A program made the translations under genes and the position numbers. A model generated the notes under the pieces. That model saw only the letters and a program-made list of their open reading frames with translations, did not search any database and had not been told where the DNA came from. A DNA stretch of 64,000 bases from Chrysemys picta bellii (Eukaryota > Chordata > Testudines > Emydidae). Shown here piece by piece: positions 1-10,515 of the stretch. The stretch spans positions 38,489,549 to 38,553,548 of the forward strand of contig NC_088804.1 of assembly GCF_011386835.1 (NCBI RefSeq), read 5' to 3'. Position 1 is the stretch's first letter. Every line of letters starts with the position of its first letter.

Positions 1-454
1 GTCCCAGCAGTTGGAAAGAGCTCCTAGGAAGGAGTTTCAAAAGCTATCACACGTCCTCTTACTGAAACATGGTGGTTGGTTGTTTTCTAAACACCCTGAA
101 AGCAAGTTGTGGGCCAAACCTACTGATGGAGTAAATAGCTGCAACTCTTGACTTCAGTGGATTGATGCCTGGTTACCCCAGCAATGAATTTGGCTCTATG
201 TGTACCTGACAGCATGCCCATCATTCCAGTGCAGCCCTACAACAAAACAAGCTTGGATCATAAAGTGATCCATCGGCAAAGCAGAAAACTCACCCTTCAT
301 GTGTGCAATAGTGCTAAAAGTTTCACAGGAAAAGGTTCAACCCAACTCAGTGACATTAATAAATTCACTTCCATAGGATCTTTCATCAGAGGGTCTCAAA
401 GCACCCTCACAAACGTTAATAAGTGAAACCACTCGACACCCCTGAGAGATGGTT

Positions 455-590
455 ACATTGACGCATGGGGAGATCAAGTGATTTGCCTGGATTCACATTA
501 TGAGTCAGTAGCAAAGTTGGGAGTAGAACCCGTGAGACCTGATTGCAATCCTTGGCTCTAACCATTAGATAACATTGCTTGACATAGCAT
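455..590 (-). repeat. Old tRNA-SINE/MIR-like remnant
   Basis: A degraded copy of the common reptile SINE body read in reverse. It has a stretch resembling the reversed 'not lost on stepdown' SINE body (gatttgcctggattcacat) and ends in the reversed B-box/A-box end (gtagaacccgtgagacctga, then ctaaccattagata). The rest of 1-719 shows nothing I can name. Confidence 0.4.
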
Positions 591-719
591 GTTTTGGAAG
601 TTGGCATTCAGTTTGCTCTCCACCCTAGCCATAAACATCAAAGCTATTCTCATTGAAAGATGAATGCAGAGACTTTCACCCAACAGTGATAGCATCTCTG
701 TGGAATTAGCGGTCCTTTT

Positions 720-926
720 TTATCTGTTCATCCATCTGTTGCTGCTGGTACCATAGGCATTGTAGGGAAGCGGGTAATTGGGTGTCGGGGAGTTGATCCA
801 GTGATTCTCCCTGCTTCCAAGCTGCTGTTCTCTCTGTTTCTCTTCCTGCTCAGTGATTAAGTGCTGCAGCTCTTCTTGGTCATTAAATGGATTCTTGCCA
901 TACTCTTGTCGAACCCAGGCTCGGTA
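720..926 (-). CDS. Probable last coding exon of an unrecognised gene
   Basis: The minus strand has a strong splice acceptor (ggttttgttttggcag) with the exon starting at 926 in phase 0. The frame stays open for 68 codons to a TAA at 720-722. The peptide begins YRAWVRQEYGKNPFNDQEEL, continues with a Glu/Gln/Lys-rich helix-like stretch (about residues 18-38) and ends in a polar Asn/Pro/Tyr/Ser-rich tail finishing NRWMNR. A second acceptor-like site upstream (tctttatctgcag, exon side at about 1015) would add a segment in the same frame ending LILVLFWQ, so the exon may be longer. The open frame continues further upstream, but from 1096 it runs into a transposon and is not genic there. I do not recognise the protein. 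No upstream exon was found, and no clear AATAAA lies between 1 and 719. It may be a real terminal exon, a pseudogene fragment or a chance frame. Confidence 0.45.
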   Translation of the reverse strand, partial: YRAWVRQEYGKNPFNDQEELQHLITEQEEKQREQQLGSRENHWINSPTPNYPLPYNAYGTSSNRWMNR

Positions 927-1095
927 CTGCCAAAACAAAACCAAAATGAGTTGTGAAGGCCACTGATAAGGTGCAAAATCTCTCTGCTTATCATTAGCCC
1001 TACACCAGAACCTGCAGATAAAGATCCAGATACAAGAGGCAACCAGAATTATTGGGATGTAGAATGAAATCCTAATTTGTCCCAGTGCACACTGC

Positions 1096-1345
1096 CAGGG
1101 CCGGCTCCAGCTTTTTTGCCGCCCCAAGCGGCGAAGCAGGGAAAACAAAAAAGATAAAGCCGCGATCAGCGGCACTTCGGCGGCAGCTCTACCGCGCCAC
1201 TTCATTCTTCGGCGGCGGGTCCTTCGCTCCGAGAGGCACTGAGGGACCCGCCGCTGAATTGCCGCCAAAGACCCGGATGTGCCGCCCCTTTCCATTGGCC
1301 GCCCCAAGCACCTGCTTTCTTCGCTGGTGCCTGGAGCCAGCCCTG
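1096..1345. mobile_element. hAT-type non-autonomous DNA transposon (CpG-rich MITE)
   Basis: It begins cagggccggctccag and ends ctggagccagccctg, near-perfect terminal inverted repeats. It is flanked by 8-bp duplications cacactgc (1088-1095) and cgcactgc (1346-1353) with one mismatch. The interior is CpG-rich and partly self-complementary (gcggcgggtcc against ggacccgccgc), with no coding capacity. The 8-bp duplication and CAGGG ends point to the hAT superfamily. It sits just upstream of the putative exon at 720-926. Confidence 0.85.
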
Positions 1346-1777
1346 CGCACTGCAATTGCAATTATAGTGAATCTTTGCTTTCCATGAAATTCTGTGAAAA
1401 AAGCTTATAGGCGGGTTCCACACAGTGCTGCTGGATGTCCATCATCATACAGCATTTAAAGGGCCCAGTTTGCAGAATTTTGCACCTACCATTGTGCACC
1501 TAATTAGTGTCTGCAGTTGCTGCATGTACATGTGCAAATTACTAACTGCACTAATTTGCACCTGCGGTTATCCAGTTTGTGGTGGTTTCACTTTCTAGTT
1601 AGGTGTGCAATTGTGCATGCACTTTTGGACATGCACAATTGTGGAACTCAGGCCCACAATGATTAGATACTAAACTCGTAGTTAAGTTAATGAGGGAAGC
1701 CACAACCCCTTTTCTTTTCTTCTGTAGCATCCTACATATAAACTGTATCCCTAAGCACTTTAAGCACTGATGAACAA
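1346..1777. other. Unannotated stretch with a short hairpin
   Basis: No gene or well-recognised repeat. Near 1608-1642 an inverted repeat (gcaattgtgcatgc against acatgcacaattgt) could form a short hairpin. AT-rich sequence of repeated gcaaatt/gcaccta character nearby suggests a very old transposon remnant. Confidence 0.3.
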
Positions 1778-2203
1778 TCATAGAATATGAGGGTTAGAAG
1801 GGACCTCAGGAGGTCATCTAGTCCAACCCCCTGTTCAAAGCAGGACCAAATTCCCGACTAAATCATCCCAGCCAGGGCTTCGTCAAGCCTGACCTTAAAA
1901 ACCTCTAAGGAAGGAGATTCCACCACCTCCCTAGGTAACCCATTCCAGTGCTTCACCACCCTCCTAGTGAAAAAGTTTTTCCCAATATCCAACCTAAACC
2001 TCCCCCACTGCAACTTGAGACCATTACTCCTTGCTCTGTCATCTGGTACCACTGAGAACAGTCTAGATCCATCCTCTTTGGAACCCCCTTTCAGGTAGTT
2101 GAAAGCAGCTATCAAATCCCCCCTCATTCTTCTCTTCTGCAGACTAAACAATCCCAGTTCCCTCAGCCTCTCCTCATAAGTCATGTGCTCCAGCCCCCTA
2201 TGG
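1778..2203 (-). mobile_element. CR1 LINE, 5'-truncated, antisense
   Basis: On the plus strand it starts at the reversed CR1 3' terminus (atcatagaat). The minus strand encodes the end of the CR1 reverse transcriptase protein: [20 protein letters not shown], then [20 protein letters not shown], then [15 protein letters not shown]. The C-terminal frame is still open from about 2203 to 1858. The copy stops near 2203, where unrelated sequence begins. Confidence 0.9.
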
Positions 2204-2218
2204 ACAGGCTGTGATATA

Positions 2219-2286
2219 TTAAAACAACGAGGAGGTTCCTCGTTGTTTTTGTGGACACAGACTAGCACGGCTACCTCTCTGATACT
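2219..2286 (+). mobile_element. Short foldback retroposon flanked by a 13-bp target duplication
   Basis: A 68-bp insert lies between perfect direct repeats aggctgtgatata (2206-2218 and 2287-2299). Its right part is the 3' end of a repeat family also seen at 26234-26424 (gacacagactagcacggcta). Its left part is an inverted copy of the adjoining segment (aaaacaacgaggag against cctcgttgttttt). A long variable target duplication with an inverted 5' join indicates target-primed retroposition with strand switching, not DNA transposition. Confidence 0.7.
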
Positions 2287-2299
2287 AGGCTGTGATATA

Positions 2300-3165
2300 A
2301 ATTGCATCAAGCAATGGTGCAAAAGTTTAGCATGGGGAATAAACTAAAGCTTTCATTCCCAAGGCCATACACAGTGGGAAACATAAAGAAGAAGAGAGAT
2401 GTTGTCAGAAGAGAGGTGAAAGAAGATTATGAGTAAACAAGGTGGGGAGGATACAGGGCGGCTGATACAAGCTGTGGGAGCTACAGAGGAGCCGGTTCTT
2501 AAGCCAACAGTGGTTCCATTAAGAGCAGAGCTGTTTAGTCCACGTCTCAGAAACTGTTTCCCACCCCTAGTGCTATACAGGCAAAGAGTGGCAAGATAAA
2601 TGCTGTCAAGTTCTTGTGCAAAGTCCTTGGTAAACATAATGGTGACACCATTGGAAAATGTAACCACAGTCACTCGCATTCCTGATTCCACTTTATGTCA
2701 TGACAGTGCAATGGGGTTATTTACTTCTTGTTGCCAAGAAGTTACCTTGGTTCCTAGTACAGCTGAATTACCATAAACAAACACCTCACATTCTTATTTG
2801 ATGGTGACACCGGAAACAACCAGCGTCACTGCAGTAGGTCACCAACACAAGTCGGTTCTTGCCTGTCATACTATTTGGTTTTGTACCGTATTTGTTCAGT
2901 CTGATTTCTCATCAGGGTCTCCAGTTCCTGCTAACGTCTATGGTCAGCTGGGTTTGGGCTGAGATTGTGGGGTTGTCTGAAAACGAAATATTGCTAATAT
3001 GAATCTTTGTGACACACACACCCCATCCCTCCCATCGTGCTGCAACATGAAGCAGTCAGGAAGAGCCCTATGCTCTGGGAATCCATCCCTGAGGGCACAG
3101 ACAGAAGGAGGAGGCCAGTTTAGGGTTCTGCAAGGTCAGCAAACTTTATAGTCAACTGTCCACTT
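2300..3165. other. Unannotated intergenic stretch
   Basis: I see no exon with convincing splice sites and conserved peptide, and no repeat family I can name. The frame at 2353-2691 has no recognisable domain. Confidence 0.4.
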
Positions 3166-3169
3166 AGGG

Positions 3170-3275
3170 GGTTTCTTGCACTTTCCTCTGAAGCAGCTGG
3201 TGCTGGCCACGGTCAAAGAGAGGATAATGGACTAGATGGAGCATTGGTCTGACCCAGTATGGCTATTCCTGTGTT
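3170..3275 (+). mobile_element. CR1 3' end fragment, sense
   Basis: It matches the 3' end of the larger CR1 at 14890-16045: gaagcagctggtgctggcca, then ggactagatggagcattggt and ctgacccagtatggctattc. It is severely 5'-truncated, as is usual for CR1. Confidence 0.8.
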
Positions 3276-3284
3276 CCCCATATA

Positions 3285-4020
3285 CTCTAATAAACTCCTC
3301 AGGCTGTAACCTGTTCAGGGCAGGGACTGTCTCTTTGCACAGTGCCCTGACCTCTAGATTGGGGTGGGCAAACTACAGCCCGGGGGCCGCATCTGGCCCT
3401 TCAGATGTTTTAATCAGGCCCTCGAGCTCCTGCCGGGGAGTGGGGTCGGGGGCTTGCCCCACTCCGCGCTTGCCGGGGCTCTGCGCAGCTCTCGCAGCTC
3501 CCATTGGCTGGCAACCACAGCCAATGGGAGCTGCAGGGACGGTGCCTATGGACGGGGCAGCGCACAGTGCCGCCTAGCCGTACCTCCACATAGGAGCCAG
3601 AGGGGAGACATGCTGCTGCTTCCAGGAGCTGCTTGAGGTAAGCGCCGCCCGGAGCCTGCCCCTCTGACCCCTTCCCGCACCCCAGCCCTGTTCTCCATCC
3701 CACCCTCTGAACCCCTCGGTCCCAGCCCAGAGCCTCCTACTGCACCCCAGAGCCTGCACCCCCAGCTGCAGCCCTCACCCCCCAACCACACCTCAACCCC
3801 CTGCCCCAGCCCGGAGCCCCCTTCCATACCCTGAACTTCTCATTTCTGGCCCCACCACAGTGCCCACACCCCCAGCCGGAGCCCTCACCCCTTCCCACAC
3901 CCCAACCCCCAATTTCGTGAGCATTCATGGCCCGCCATACAATTTCCATACCCAGATATAGCCCTCGGGCCAAAAAGTTTGCCCACCCCTGCTCTAGATG
4001 CTACCACGGTACAAATAATC
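3285..4020 (+). repeat. SINE 3' body interrupted by a hAT element
   Basis: The left part (to 3359) carries the SINE tail motif cagggactgtctctttgcac. After the inserted element the SINE resumes at about 4000 with gctaccacggtacaaataat. The 8 bp at the break, ctctagat, occur on both sides (3352-3359 and 3992-3999). Confidence 0.65.
3360..3991. mobile_element. hAT-type non-autonomous element, 632 bp, nested in a SINE
   Basis: Terminal inverted repeats ggggtgggcaaact (left) and agtttgcccacccc (right), with perfect 8-bp duplications ctctagat. The interior is GC-rich and has an inner palindrome around agctcccattggctg and cagccaatgggagct. The right half is C-rich, with irregular cccagcc/ggagcc repeats. 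It has no transposase; open frames inside it are composition artefacts. Confidence 0.88.
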
Positions 4021-5790
4021 TTCCTACATTTTTGACTAGCCAAGCATTCTAGTTGCTTCAGCGAAAAACGTGGGAGCACCTGGGAAGAGCCATAGCCATG
4101 ACTGGGTCTTGGTCTCAAACAGGGCACAATAAGGAAAAATTTGAAAGCCAGTCCTCTGCAGCATTCGTCTGGCTGTGACCAGGGGAATCCCTTGCTAGGT
4201 GTCCTCTCTGCTCTCTGGAGCAGCGATGGTTGTCACCAAGCTGAGCCCTCCATGATAGCTCAAGCTTTTGAGTGGGTGGTGGCTTCCACTGAAATCCGGG
4301 GGCTTTCCAGTGGGGATTTTTGCAATTCCAGGTCTAATCACTTACCAGGCCTGCAGGCTGCAGAACCCACTGTATCGAATGTGCACTCGTTGCCTTGAAT
4401 CAGGAAGACATTCAACATTTTGTTAAGGGTGGAGACATTGCTATATTGGCCGTAGGCCAGAAGACTAGGCTTAATTTCCTTGCTAGAAAACAACGGATGG
4501 GAACTGGCCTCCCAAAATGTGAACGAGCAGGATATCCTGCATGCTTATTCAGTGCAAAGAGAACTTTGCCCTGTAATAATATGGACTCCATTCTCCTCTT
4601 TGCACTGCCATTCAGTTACTCCTGATTTACCCCACTGTGAGAGAAGAATCAGTCCTGATGTCCTTGGCACAAGCTTTTCTGCACAGAGGTTTCCATGGGT
4701 CCTGGTGACACTAGATCTTGGAAAGAGTCTAGTTATACATCCAGTTCAGGTCAGGTCACCATGAGTTCACACTGCACATGGCTTATCTGACATGGCAATC
4801 TGCACTGGTCACTAACAGCAGGACAGGTCGATGGGTCACCGGAGGACCGGAGAGGGCGCTAGGACAATGCATTGCAAGGAGACCGGCATTAACAGACAGC
4901 ACGGCTGCTTCCTGCCAAGAGGAAGCTCCCAGAAAGAAATTCACTTGCCAGAGGCCATCTCTGCCTTAAGCTTAGCTCTGAAACAGTGCCAAGGTTAACC
5001 CTTTGACGGCCTAATCCCTGTGAGATGCTGAGCACTCATAGCTCCGCTTGGCTAGGACCGGAGCTGGAGGTGCTCAGCATCGCCCAGGCCAGGGCCTGAG
5101 TTTGCAGAGCAGGTCGCTGCTGGGCATAACCAGCTGGTTTTGTCAGTGACCGTTGTGCATGTTACAGCAGCATGTTCCTAGTCTCTCATTGTGTGGCTCA
5201 CCTCCAGAGGTACATTTCCAGTCACTGCTCCTGGGTAAATAATCTGGGGTGGGGAAGGGGTGCGCCACCACCATGCAGCAGCCTGACAGGCCCAAATTTC
5301 CACTCCCTGGCTCAAGAGTACCCAGCCCCTGAGCTGTCTCTGACTTCCCACCAGGGGAAAGCGAGAGGCAGCATGACTGATTGTTGTAGCTGCTGCCAAG
5401 TGTTTGTTTATCAAGTCAAATAAGGTGAGGTTCAAGTACAATTCCTCCAGCAAGAGCCAGTCTTCCCCTCACATCTCACAGCTGGACCTTGCTTCAGGAC
5501 CAAATTTATCTCCATCACCTGATGCAGCTGGGTCTGTCTCACTGAACGTGTGAGGGGTGGCACATCCCAGAGCAACTGCCAGGGGCATTCTCGGGTCTGG
5601 GGCTCCTTGGGCCAGTGGGAACTCGGCTGTGTCATGAAGCTTTGTGGCGGGGAAGGGAAATCAATGGATTTACAAATATTTCCTGTGCACCCTGGTGCAT
5701 AGATCAACATCAGCACCTGCCTGGGAACAGGCCACTCATCTGTTGTTGCAGTCAGAGGACAAGGCAGCATGTGTCTAAAAGATAAGGGGG
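4021..5790. other. Unannotated stretch with one inverted repeat
   Basis: No exon recognised. At 5024-5081 an exact 11-bp inverted repeat (gatgctgagca and tgctcagcatc) encloses a second inner pair (agctccg and cggagct). This looks like the core of a small old MITE. Confidence 0.35.
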
Positions 5791-5799
5791 GCCCATAGG

Positions 5800-5834
5800 A
5801 TGAGAGGCAGTGTGGTGCAGTGGGCAGGACACTG
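5800..5834 (+). repeat. Head of a tRNA-derived SINE
   Basis: gtggtgcagtgggcaggaca resembles the A-box end of the tRNA-SINEs at 24515 and 30168. Its body is replaced by the next element. Confidence 0.4.
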
Positions 5835-5840
5835 GACGAG

Positions 5841-5965
5841 GGGTATATCTACACCACAAAATCAAGGTGAGATTGTAGCATGGGTAAGCATACCCATGTC
5901 AGCTCTTATCTAGCTAGCACAGGTAACAATAATAGCAAAGACGCAGCAGCACAGGCCATTGTTTT
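5841..5965. mobile_element. MITE fragment of the 'gtctacac' terminal-repeat group
   Basis: It begins gggtatatctacaccac, a decayed version of the terminus seen at 27084, 48260 and 54452, and contains an imperfect inner palindrome (gggtaagcatacccatg). The opposite terminus is not clear. Confidence 0.45.
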
Positions 5966-6330
5966 GGGGTCTTCTTAAAGGCCCAACTTCTGGAGTCATG
6001 TGATTAACTGAGACTCTCAGCATTCTTTTTTGAAATACTTCTAGCTTTCATGTTTGCAGAGAAAAGCTTGAAAAATGTGACCCAAGCTGGGGTGCTGAGA
6101 GCCATTGAACCAAACTGTAAACCCTGTATAGAATGGAAACCACTGCAAGCCAGGGGGTGCGGAGGCACCCCCACATCCCTAGTTCCAGCACCTATGGCAT
6201 CCAAGTGTGACCAAAGGACTCAAAAAGCCAAAGGCAAAGAACAGGAATGCAAAACGGATTTTTTTTTTTTTAAATCTCATGATTTTTGGGGTGGGGCTGA
6301 CCCCTGATTTTGGAAGACTGGGGATTTAGT
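5966..6330. repeat. Old interspersed repeat with a nested MITE (6086-6196)
   Basis: Left part ggcccaacttctggagtcat and right part tctcatgatttttggggtgg belong to one repeat type; the right part also occurs at 36800-36970. Between them 6086-6196 carries a second family: ccattgaaccaaactgtaaa, ending tccagcacctatg. That family is nested in a SINE at 30326-30462, where its ends are clearer. Confidence 0.5.
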
Positions 6331-6915
6331 TCAGCGGCGCCTGCATCACACTAGTGTCCTGATGGCCCTCTCGGTTAGGACTCCATCCAGCCTTGCTGAG
6401 TGCCTGATGTCCGGGTGAGCTCTGTTCACTGGGGGGAAGCCCCAGAGGGAATCTCCGGGGTGTGGCATATTTTGTAATGTGTTTGACATTTTTCTGGAGA
6501 AGTTCCTAAAAGCTGGTGACTGTCAGGCTGCTGCTTATCATGTGACACAACAGTGCACCCCCATGGGAGTTTGCTCAGAAGGGCCTGACCTAAGTTCACT
6601 CATCAAAACAACAGGCCCAGAAGGGAAGTAACAGGGCACCGATCCACACAGCCCGGGACTCAATGGGAAGCTGTTGACATTCTGAGCTGTGTCACATGCT
6701 GGCTCCTTTGGACAAGATTAAAAAATCCCCTCTAGCGACCCTGGGGCTTGGAATGGAACGAAGCACGCCCTAGCTACAACCTGTCACAAAACTAAGGACC
6801 GTCACGTGAGACTCAGAGCGCTCCATTGGTTAGCTCCCCTGCACCTCAGGGTTCGAGCCCAGGACTCCCTGGCCACTAGTCCCCTACTCAGTACACTGGC
6901 CCATACGCCTCCACT
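6331..6915. other. Unannotated stretch
   Basis: No exon, RNA gene or repeat family recognised, except that the last 80 bases may be an older SINE body. Confidence 0.35.
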
Positions 6916-6917
6916 AA

Positions 6918-7144
6918 GGAAGGATGGTCTTGGGGACGAGGCACTGGTTTGGAACTCAGGCGATTGGGGCTCAGTCCCCAGCTCTGCCACAGACTTCCCG
7001 GGTGACCTTGGTCAAGTCACTTCTCCTCTCTATACCTCAGTTTCTCCATCTGTAAAATGGAGATAATGATACAGATCTCTTCTATAAAGCGCTTCGAGAT
7101 GTGCTGATGACAGGTGCTAGATAAGAGCTAGGTATTGTTATTAT
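6918..7144 (+). repeat. tRNA-derived SINE
   Basis: A tRNA-like head (gatggtcttggggacgaggc, then a B-box-like ggggctcagtccc) is followed by the conserved body cttggtcaagtcacttctcc, cctcagtttctccatctgta, aaatggagataatgatac, and the tail gagctaggtattgttattat. Orientation follows the tRNA head. Confidence 0.8.
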
Positions 7145-7154
7145 AAGGAAAAGT

Positions 7155-7540
7155 TTTAAAAAATGGGCATGTTTAGTCTTGAGAAAAGAAGACCGAGGGG
7201 GGACTTGATAGTCTTCAAATCTGTTAAGGGCTGTTATAAAGAGGATGGGGATCAATTGCTCTTCCTCTCCACTGAAGGTAGGACTAGAAGTAATGGGATT
7301 AACCTACAGCAAACAATGTAGGTTAGATATTAGGAACAACTTTCTAACAATCAGGGTAGTTAGGCTCTGGAAGAGGCTTCCAAGGGAGGTTGTGGAATCC
7401 CCGTCATTGCAGGTTTTTAAGAACAAGTTAGACAAACCCCTGTCAGGGAGGCTCTAGGTTTACTGGGTCCTGGACTGGATGACTTCTCGAGGTCCCTTCT
7501 TGCCTGCCATTTCTATTTCTCTGATTTTCTGTACAATAGG
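7155..7540 (+). mobile_element. CR1 LINE 3' portion, sense
   Basis: It encodes, with frame breaks, FSLEKRR-type sequence and then RLDIRNNFLTIRVVRLWKRL and [18 protein letters not shown], the conserved CR1 C-terminus. It ends with the 3' UTR ggatgacttctcgaggtccc. Confidence 0.85.
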
Positions 7541-7571
7541 GATAATCATGATTCCTTTCTCCCACCTCTTG

Positions 7572-7690
7572 TCTATTTCGATTGTGAGCCCTCTTGGGTG
7601 GGGACTGTTCCTTAAAGAGCTCAGCACAGTGGGGCCCAGATCTCAGTTGGCGTCTATAGGTATTACCCTCATACAAATTATAACAAGAAC
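7572..7690 (+). repeat. SINE 3' body
   Basis: tgtgagccctcttgggtggg, ggactgttccttaaagagct and cagcacagtggggcccagat form the 3' half of the SINE family complete at 24515-24775. Confidence 0.6.
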
Positions 7691-8389
7691 GCCAGTGATA
7701 TGTTACCAGATTTAAAGGCGGGGTGTTATGCTGATTCAGATCACAAACATCCGCCCACGCCCGGCATCATACTATCTAGGTGCCAATGTAAACGTCACTC
7801 TGCTAAATCCCATCAAACACAAAGAACATTTCAAGAATAATGGCAGGGTGCAAACCTTTGTGTTCCTTCTTCTTCTTCTAAGTCAGTGTTTACAGTAAAT
7901 GTTTCCTTGTTATTCGCTGGACAGACGCTGCCTCTAAGCCAAGGAAGTGATGGCTGAATTCTGAAGATCTTTTTCCCCATTAAAAAAACAAAGGGGCCCT
8001 TTTCAATCCAAAAGGGAGAGGTAACCGAGGGGTGATGATAGGTCAGGGGAGAAACTGCAGGGAAAGCCCAGGCCCAGGATAGCAGGTGTGCGGCTGGCCC
8101 TCATCATTGTTTCCATCAGCACCCCCGCTGTGTTCTCCATTCACGTTCCAGATTAGATGCTCCTTTCTCTACCTCTTGCCCTCCCTGCCCAATTCTTTGG
8201 GATAAATTCAGACCTGGTAATGATGGGTGCAACTCTGAAGGCAGGGAGCCACCTCTGGGAGACTTGGATGGACTCTGGAAAGGTGTTCGGTCCAGGCTTC
8301 CTTGGGAGCCATAAGGATGAGCCAGGACAATGGACAGGGGAAGATGTAGGGGAAATCCTGGAAGGTTCCTGCCCTCTGCATAAATATAC
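7691..8389. other. Unannotated stretch
   Basis: No exon or repeat I can support. Confidence 0.35.
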
Positions 8390-8489
8390 TGGGCCAGATT
8401 CTGGCTTCAGTTATACCTGGACTAACGCTATGGATGTCAATGGAGTTACTCCTGGCTTATGCCCATGTGTGCCAGAGATCAGAATCTGA
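8390..8489. mobile_element. Small palindromic MITE
   Basis: Left end gggccagattctggcttcag mirrors right end agagatcagaatctgatct. The centre is also self-complementary around gtcaatggagttactcc. Its roughly 100-bp size and dyad symmetry fit a MITE. Confidence 0.6.
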
Positions 8490-10364
8490 TCTGTCCTCTC
8501 TGCCCTTCTTGGATCTGCAGAGCTCCTGGCCATATGTGAACCATTAACAAAAGTTCTAAGAAAAACAAAGCAAGCCGAGATCTGGCAACCAGCCAGCCTG
8601 GCGTAACACCAGTTCCGACCAAGGAGACGTTAACCCTTTGCGTGTGTGGCAGCAGAATGCTTCCTTTGTCACCATCCAAGTGAATTGGTGATTTATTAAA
8701 TGAGTCCAGCATCTCTCCCTGGAACAGGACCCTTGGAGCCAAGATAAGGGCTATTGTTATTGCAGGAACAAGGTTAAGCCATGAGAAGCTCCTCTCCTTC
8801 CTTTCCTCCCTCCCCCCACCACACAAGCTTTCTCCGACATCACCCTGACTTCCTCAGCCTTCTCATGAGAAGGGTGGGGATGTTCTCCCACAGCCTTCCT
8901 GAATTCTCAGAAGTTAAGACAAGATTCGATTGATTGTACAAAGCCACAGCGGAGCCATTCCCCAGCAACCAGGCGGGTGGCTTTTCTCTGTAGAACATCC
9001 AACTCATTCTACACTGATACTGGAGAGCTTGTTATTCATGTGTGACCACAGGAGTGGGAGTCCAGACTTCTAGGTTCTAATCCTGGCTCAGGGGATCTGA
9101 CAAATCTTTTCCATCTCGAGCTAAGAAGGGATACTGCCCACCTCCTGGAAGAACACAGTTCACACACCTTCTAGAAACCAGCCAAAGACAGTGCCAATGG
9201 CAGCAAATGCTTTAGTTGCCCAAAGCTCAGAGAGAGACTACTATCCTGTAAAGGTTTTTATCCCACGCTCATCACCATGGTACCTGAGCGTCTTCCTGTA
9301 GTGCATTAAGCAACATGTCTACACATCTGTCACATGGTGTTTTGTTCTCTCATCCTCTCCCCAGAGGGAAAAGCGTGTGCTGTGGACTGTCTTGTTTTGG
9401 TAGGGTTATTTTTTTTAAAAATATAAATATACCTGTTGCTACGTGTTTGTTAGAGAAGGCTAGTCAAAGGAATGCACCTTACATTTGAAGTGGCAAGTGG
9501 TGAGTTTTGGAATGGATCTTCGTTCCTGGGGAGTTCATTCCAGTCTCGGACCACCCCCCTTTCTGTCTCCCACAAAGATGGGCTCTACCCTTATTGCTGA
9601 GAGCTCCATTGTGTTAAAGCACAGTTGTCAACCATGCTTTGTCCTGGAGCATAGGTGGTCTTTTAGACACCCTGGGCTCAGGCCATGGAGGGCTTTGAAG
9701 ATAAGGACTGAGACGTTGCAGTTGATTTGAAATTCTATGGGAAGGGAAGCTAATGTAGAGAGAGAAGGATGGGTTGGATACACTCAAGGCCCTAATCCCA
9801 TTGGGTTTATAACAGGCTCTTCCAGTCTGTCTTATAGCAAAGGCAGTTAGCTCTTCAGCAAATTTTCCTTCTTTCTCTGGACTGAGAAGCAGATGAAGGC
9901 TGGCTAAAAGTGAGCTGGAAATGTCCCGAGTTCCCCTGGGCTTGGAACAAAAGTTTATCCCCATGCAGATTTCCAGTCCTCTCCTTAACTCATGGAAGGT
10001 AAAGTCTCTCTGCTTTTGGGAACATAGGAGTAGCCACATCATATCAAACCACTGGTCCATCTGCTGTGGTATCCTCCTGCCATGAGTGGCCAATTCTTGA
10101 TGCTTCAAGGGAAGGAGACAAAAACCCCAACTCTCTATAATTCAGTTGGCCCACAGGCAATCAGCTAATAATCTGCAGCTTGAGGTTTATCAGATTATTA
10201 ACTGATAATACTTTGCATTTTATAGCACCTAAAGAGGTATAGCAGGTGGGGGGAAAACAGCTGTTGGCAGCAACTTGGTGTTTAACAGAGTCCTATGAAC
10301 TCAGTGGTAGTGCCTTCCTTGGAATTGAATCCCTTGTTCACTGGAGCTAACCCCTATTCCCTGT
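8490..10364. other. Unannotated stretch
   Basis: A SINE scrap may lie near 9050-9110 (ggttctaatcctggctcagg, B-box-like). Otherwise nothing recognised. The 164-codon minus frame at 9614-10108 has no recognisable family. Confidence 0.35.
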
Positions 10365-10515
10365 CACACCTTGTAGCGAAGTCTCCCATTCCCCATGCAG
10401 CAGCTGGGTAAACCAAAACTCAGAAAGTTTAAGTGAGTTTCCCTTGAGAATCAGTGGCAAGGTCTAGGAACAAATCTCCTGACTCCAGTCCTTTGTTCTA
10501 ACCACTAGACCATGG
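10365..10515 (-). repeat. SINE/MIR-like remnant, antisense
   Basis: ggcaaggtctaggaacaaat, tctcctgactccagtccttt and gttctaaccactagacca are the reversed SINE body and tRNA-like head, heavily diverged. Confidence 0.5.

Noticed and set aside
720..1361. 213-codon minus-strand frame taken as one protein
   Set aside because: Its first third lies in the MITE at 1096-1345; only the part after the splice acceptor at 926 (perhaps from about 1015) looks genic.
1858..2322. 154-codon minus frame as a host gene
   Set aside because: It is the C-terminal part of a CR1 reverse transcriptase protein joined to a foldback insert.
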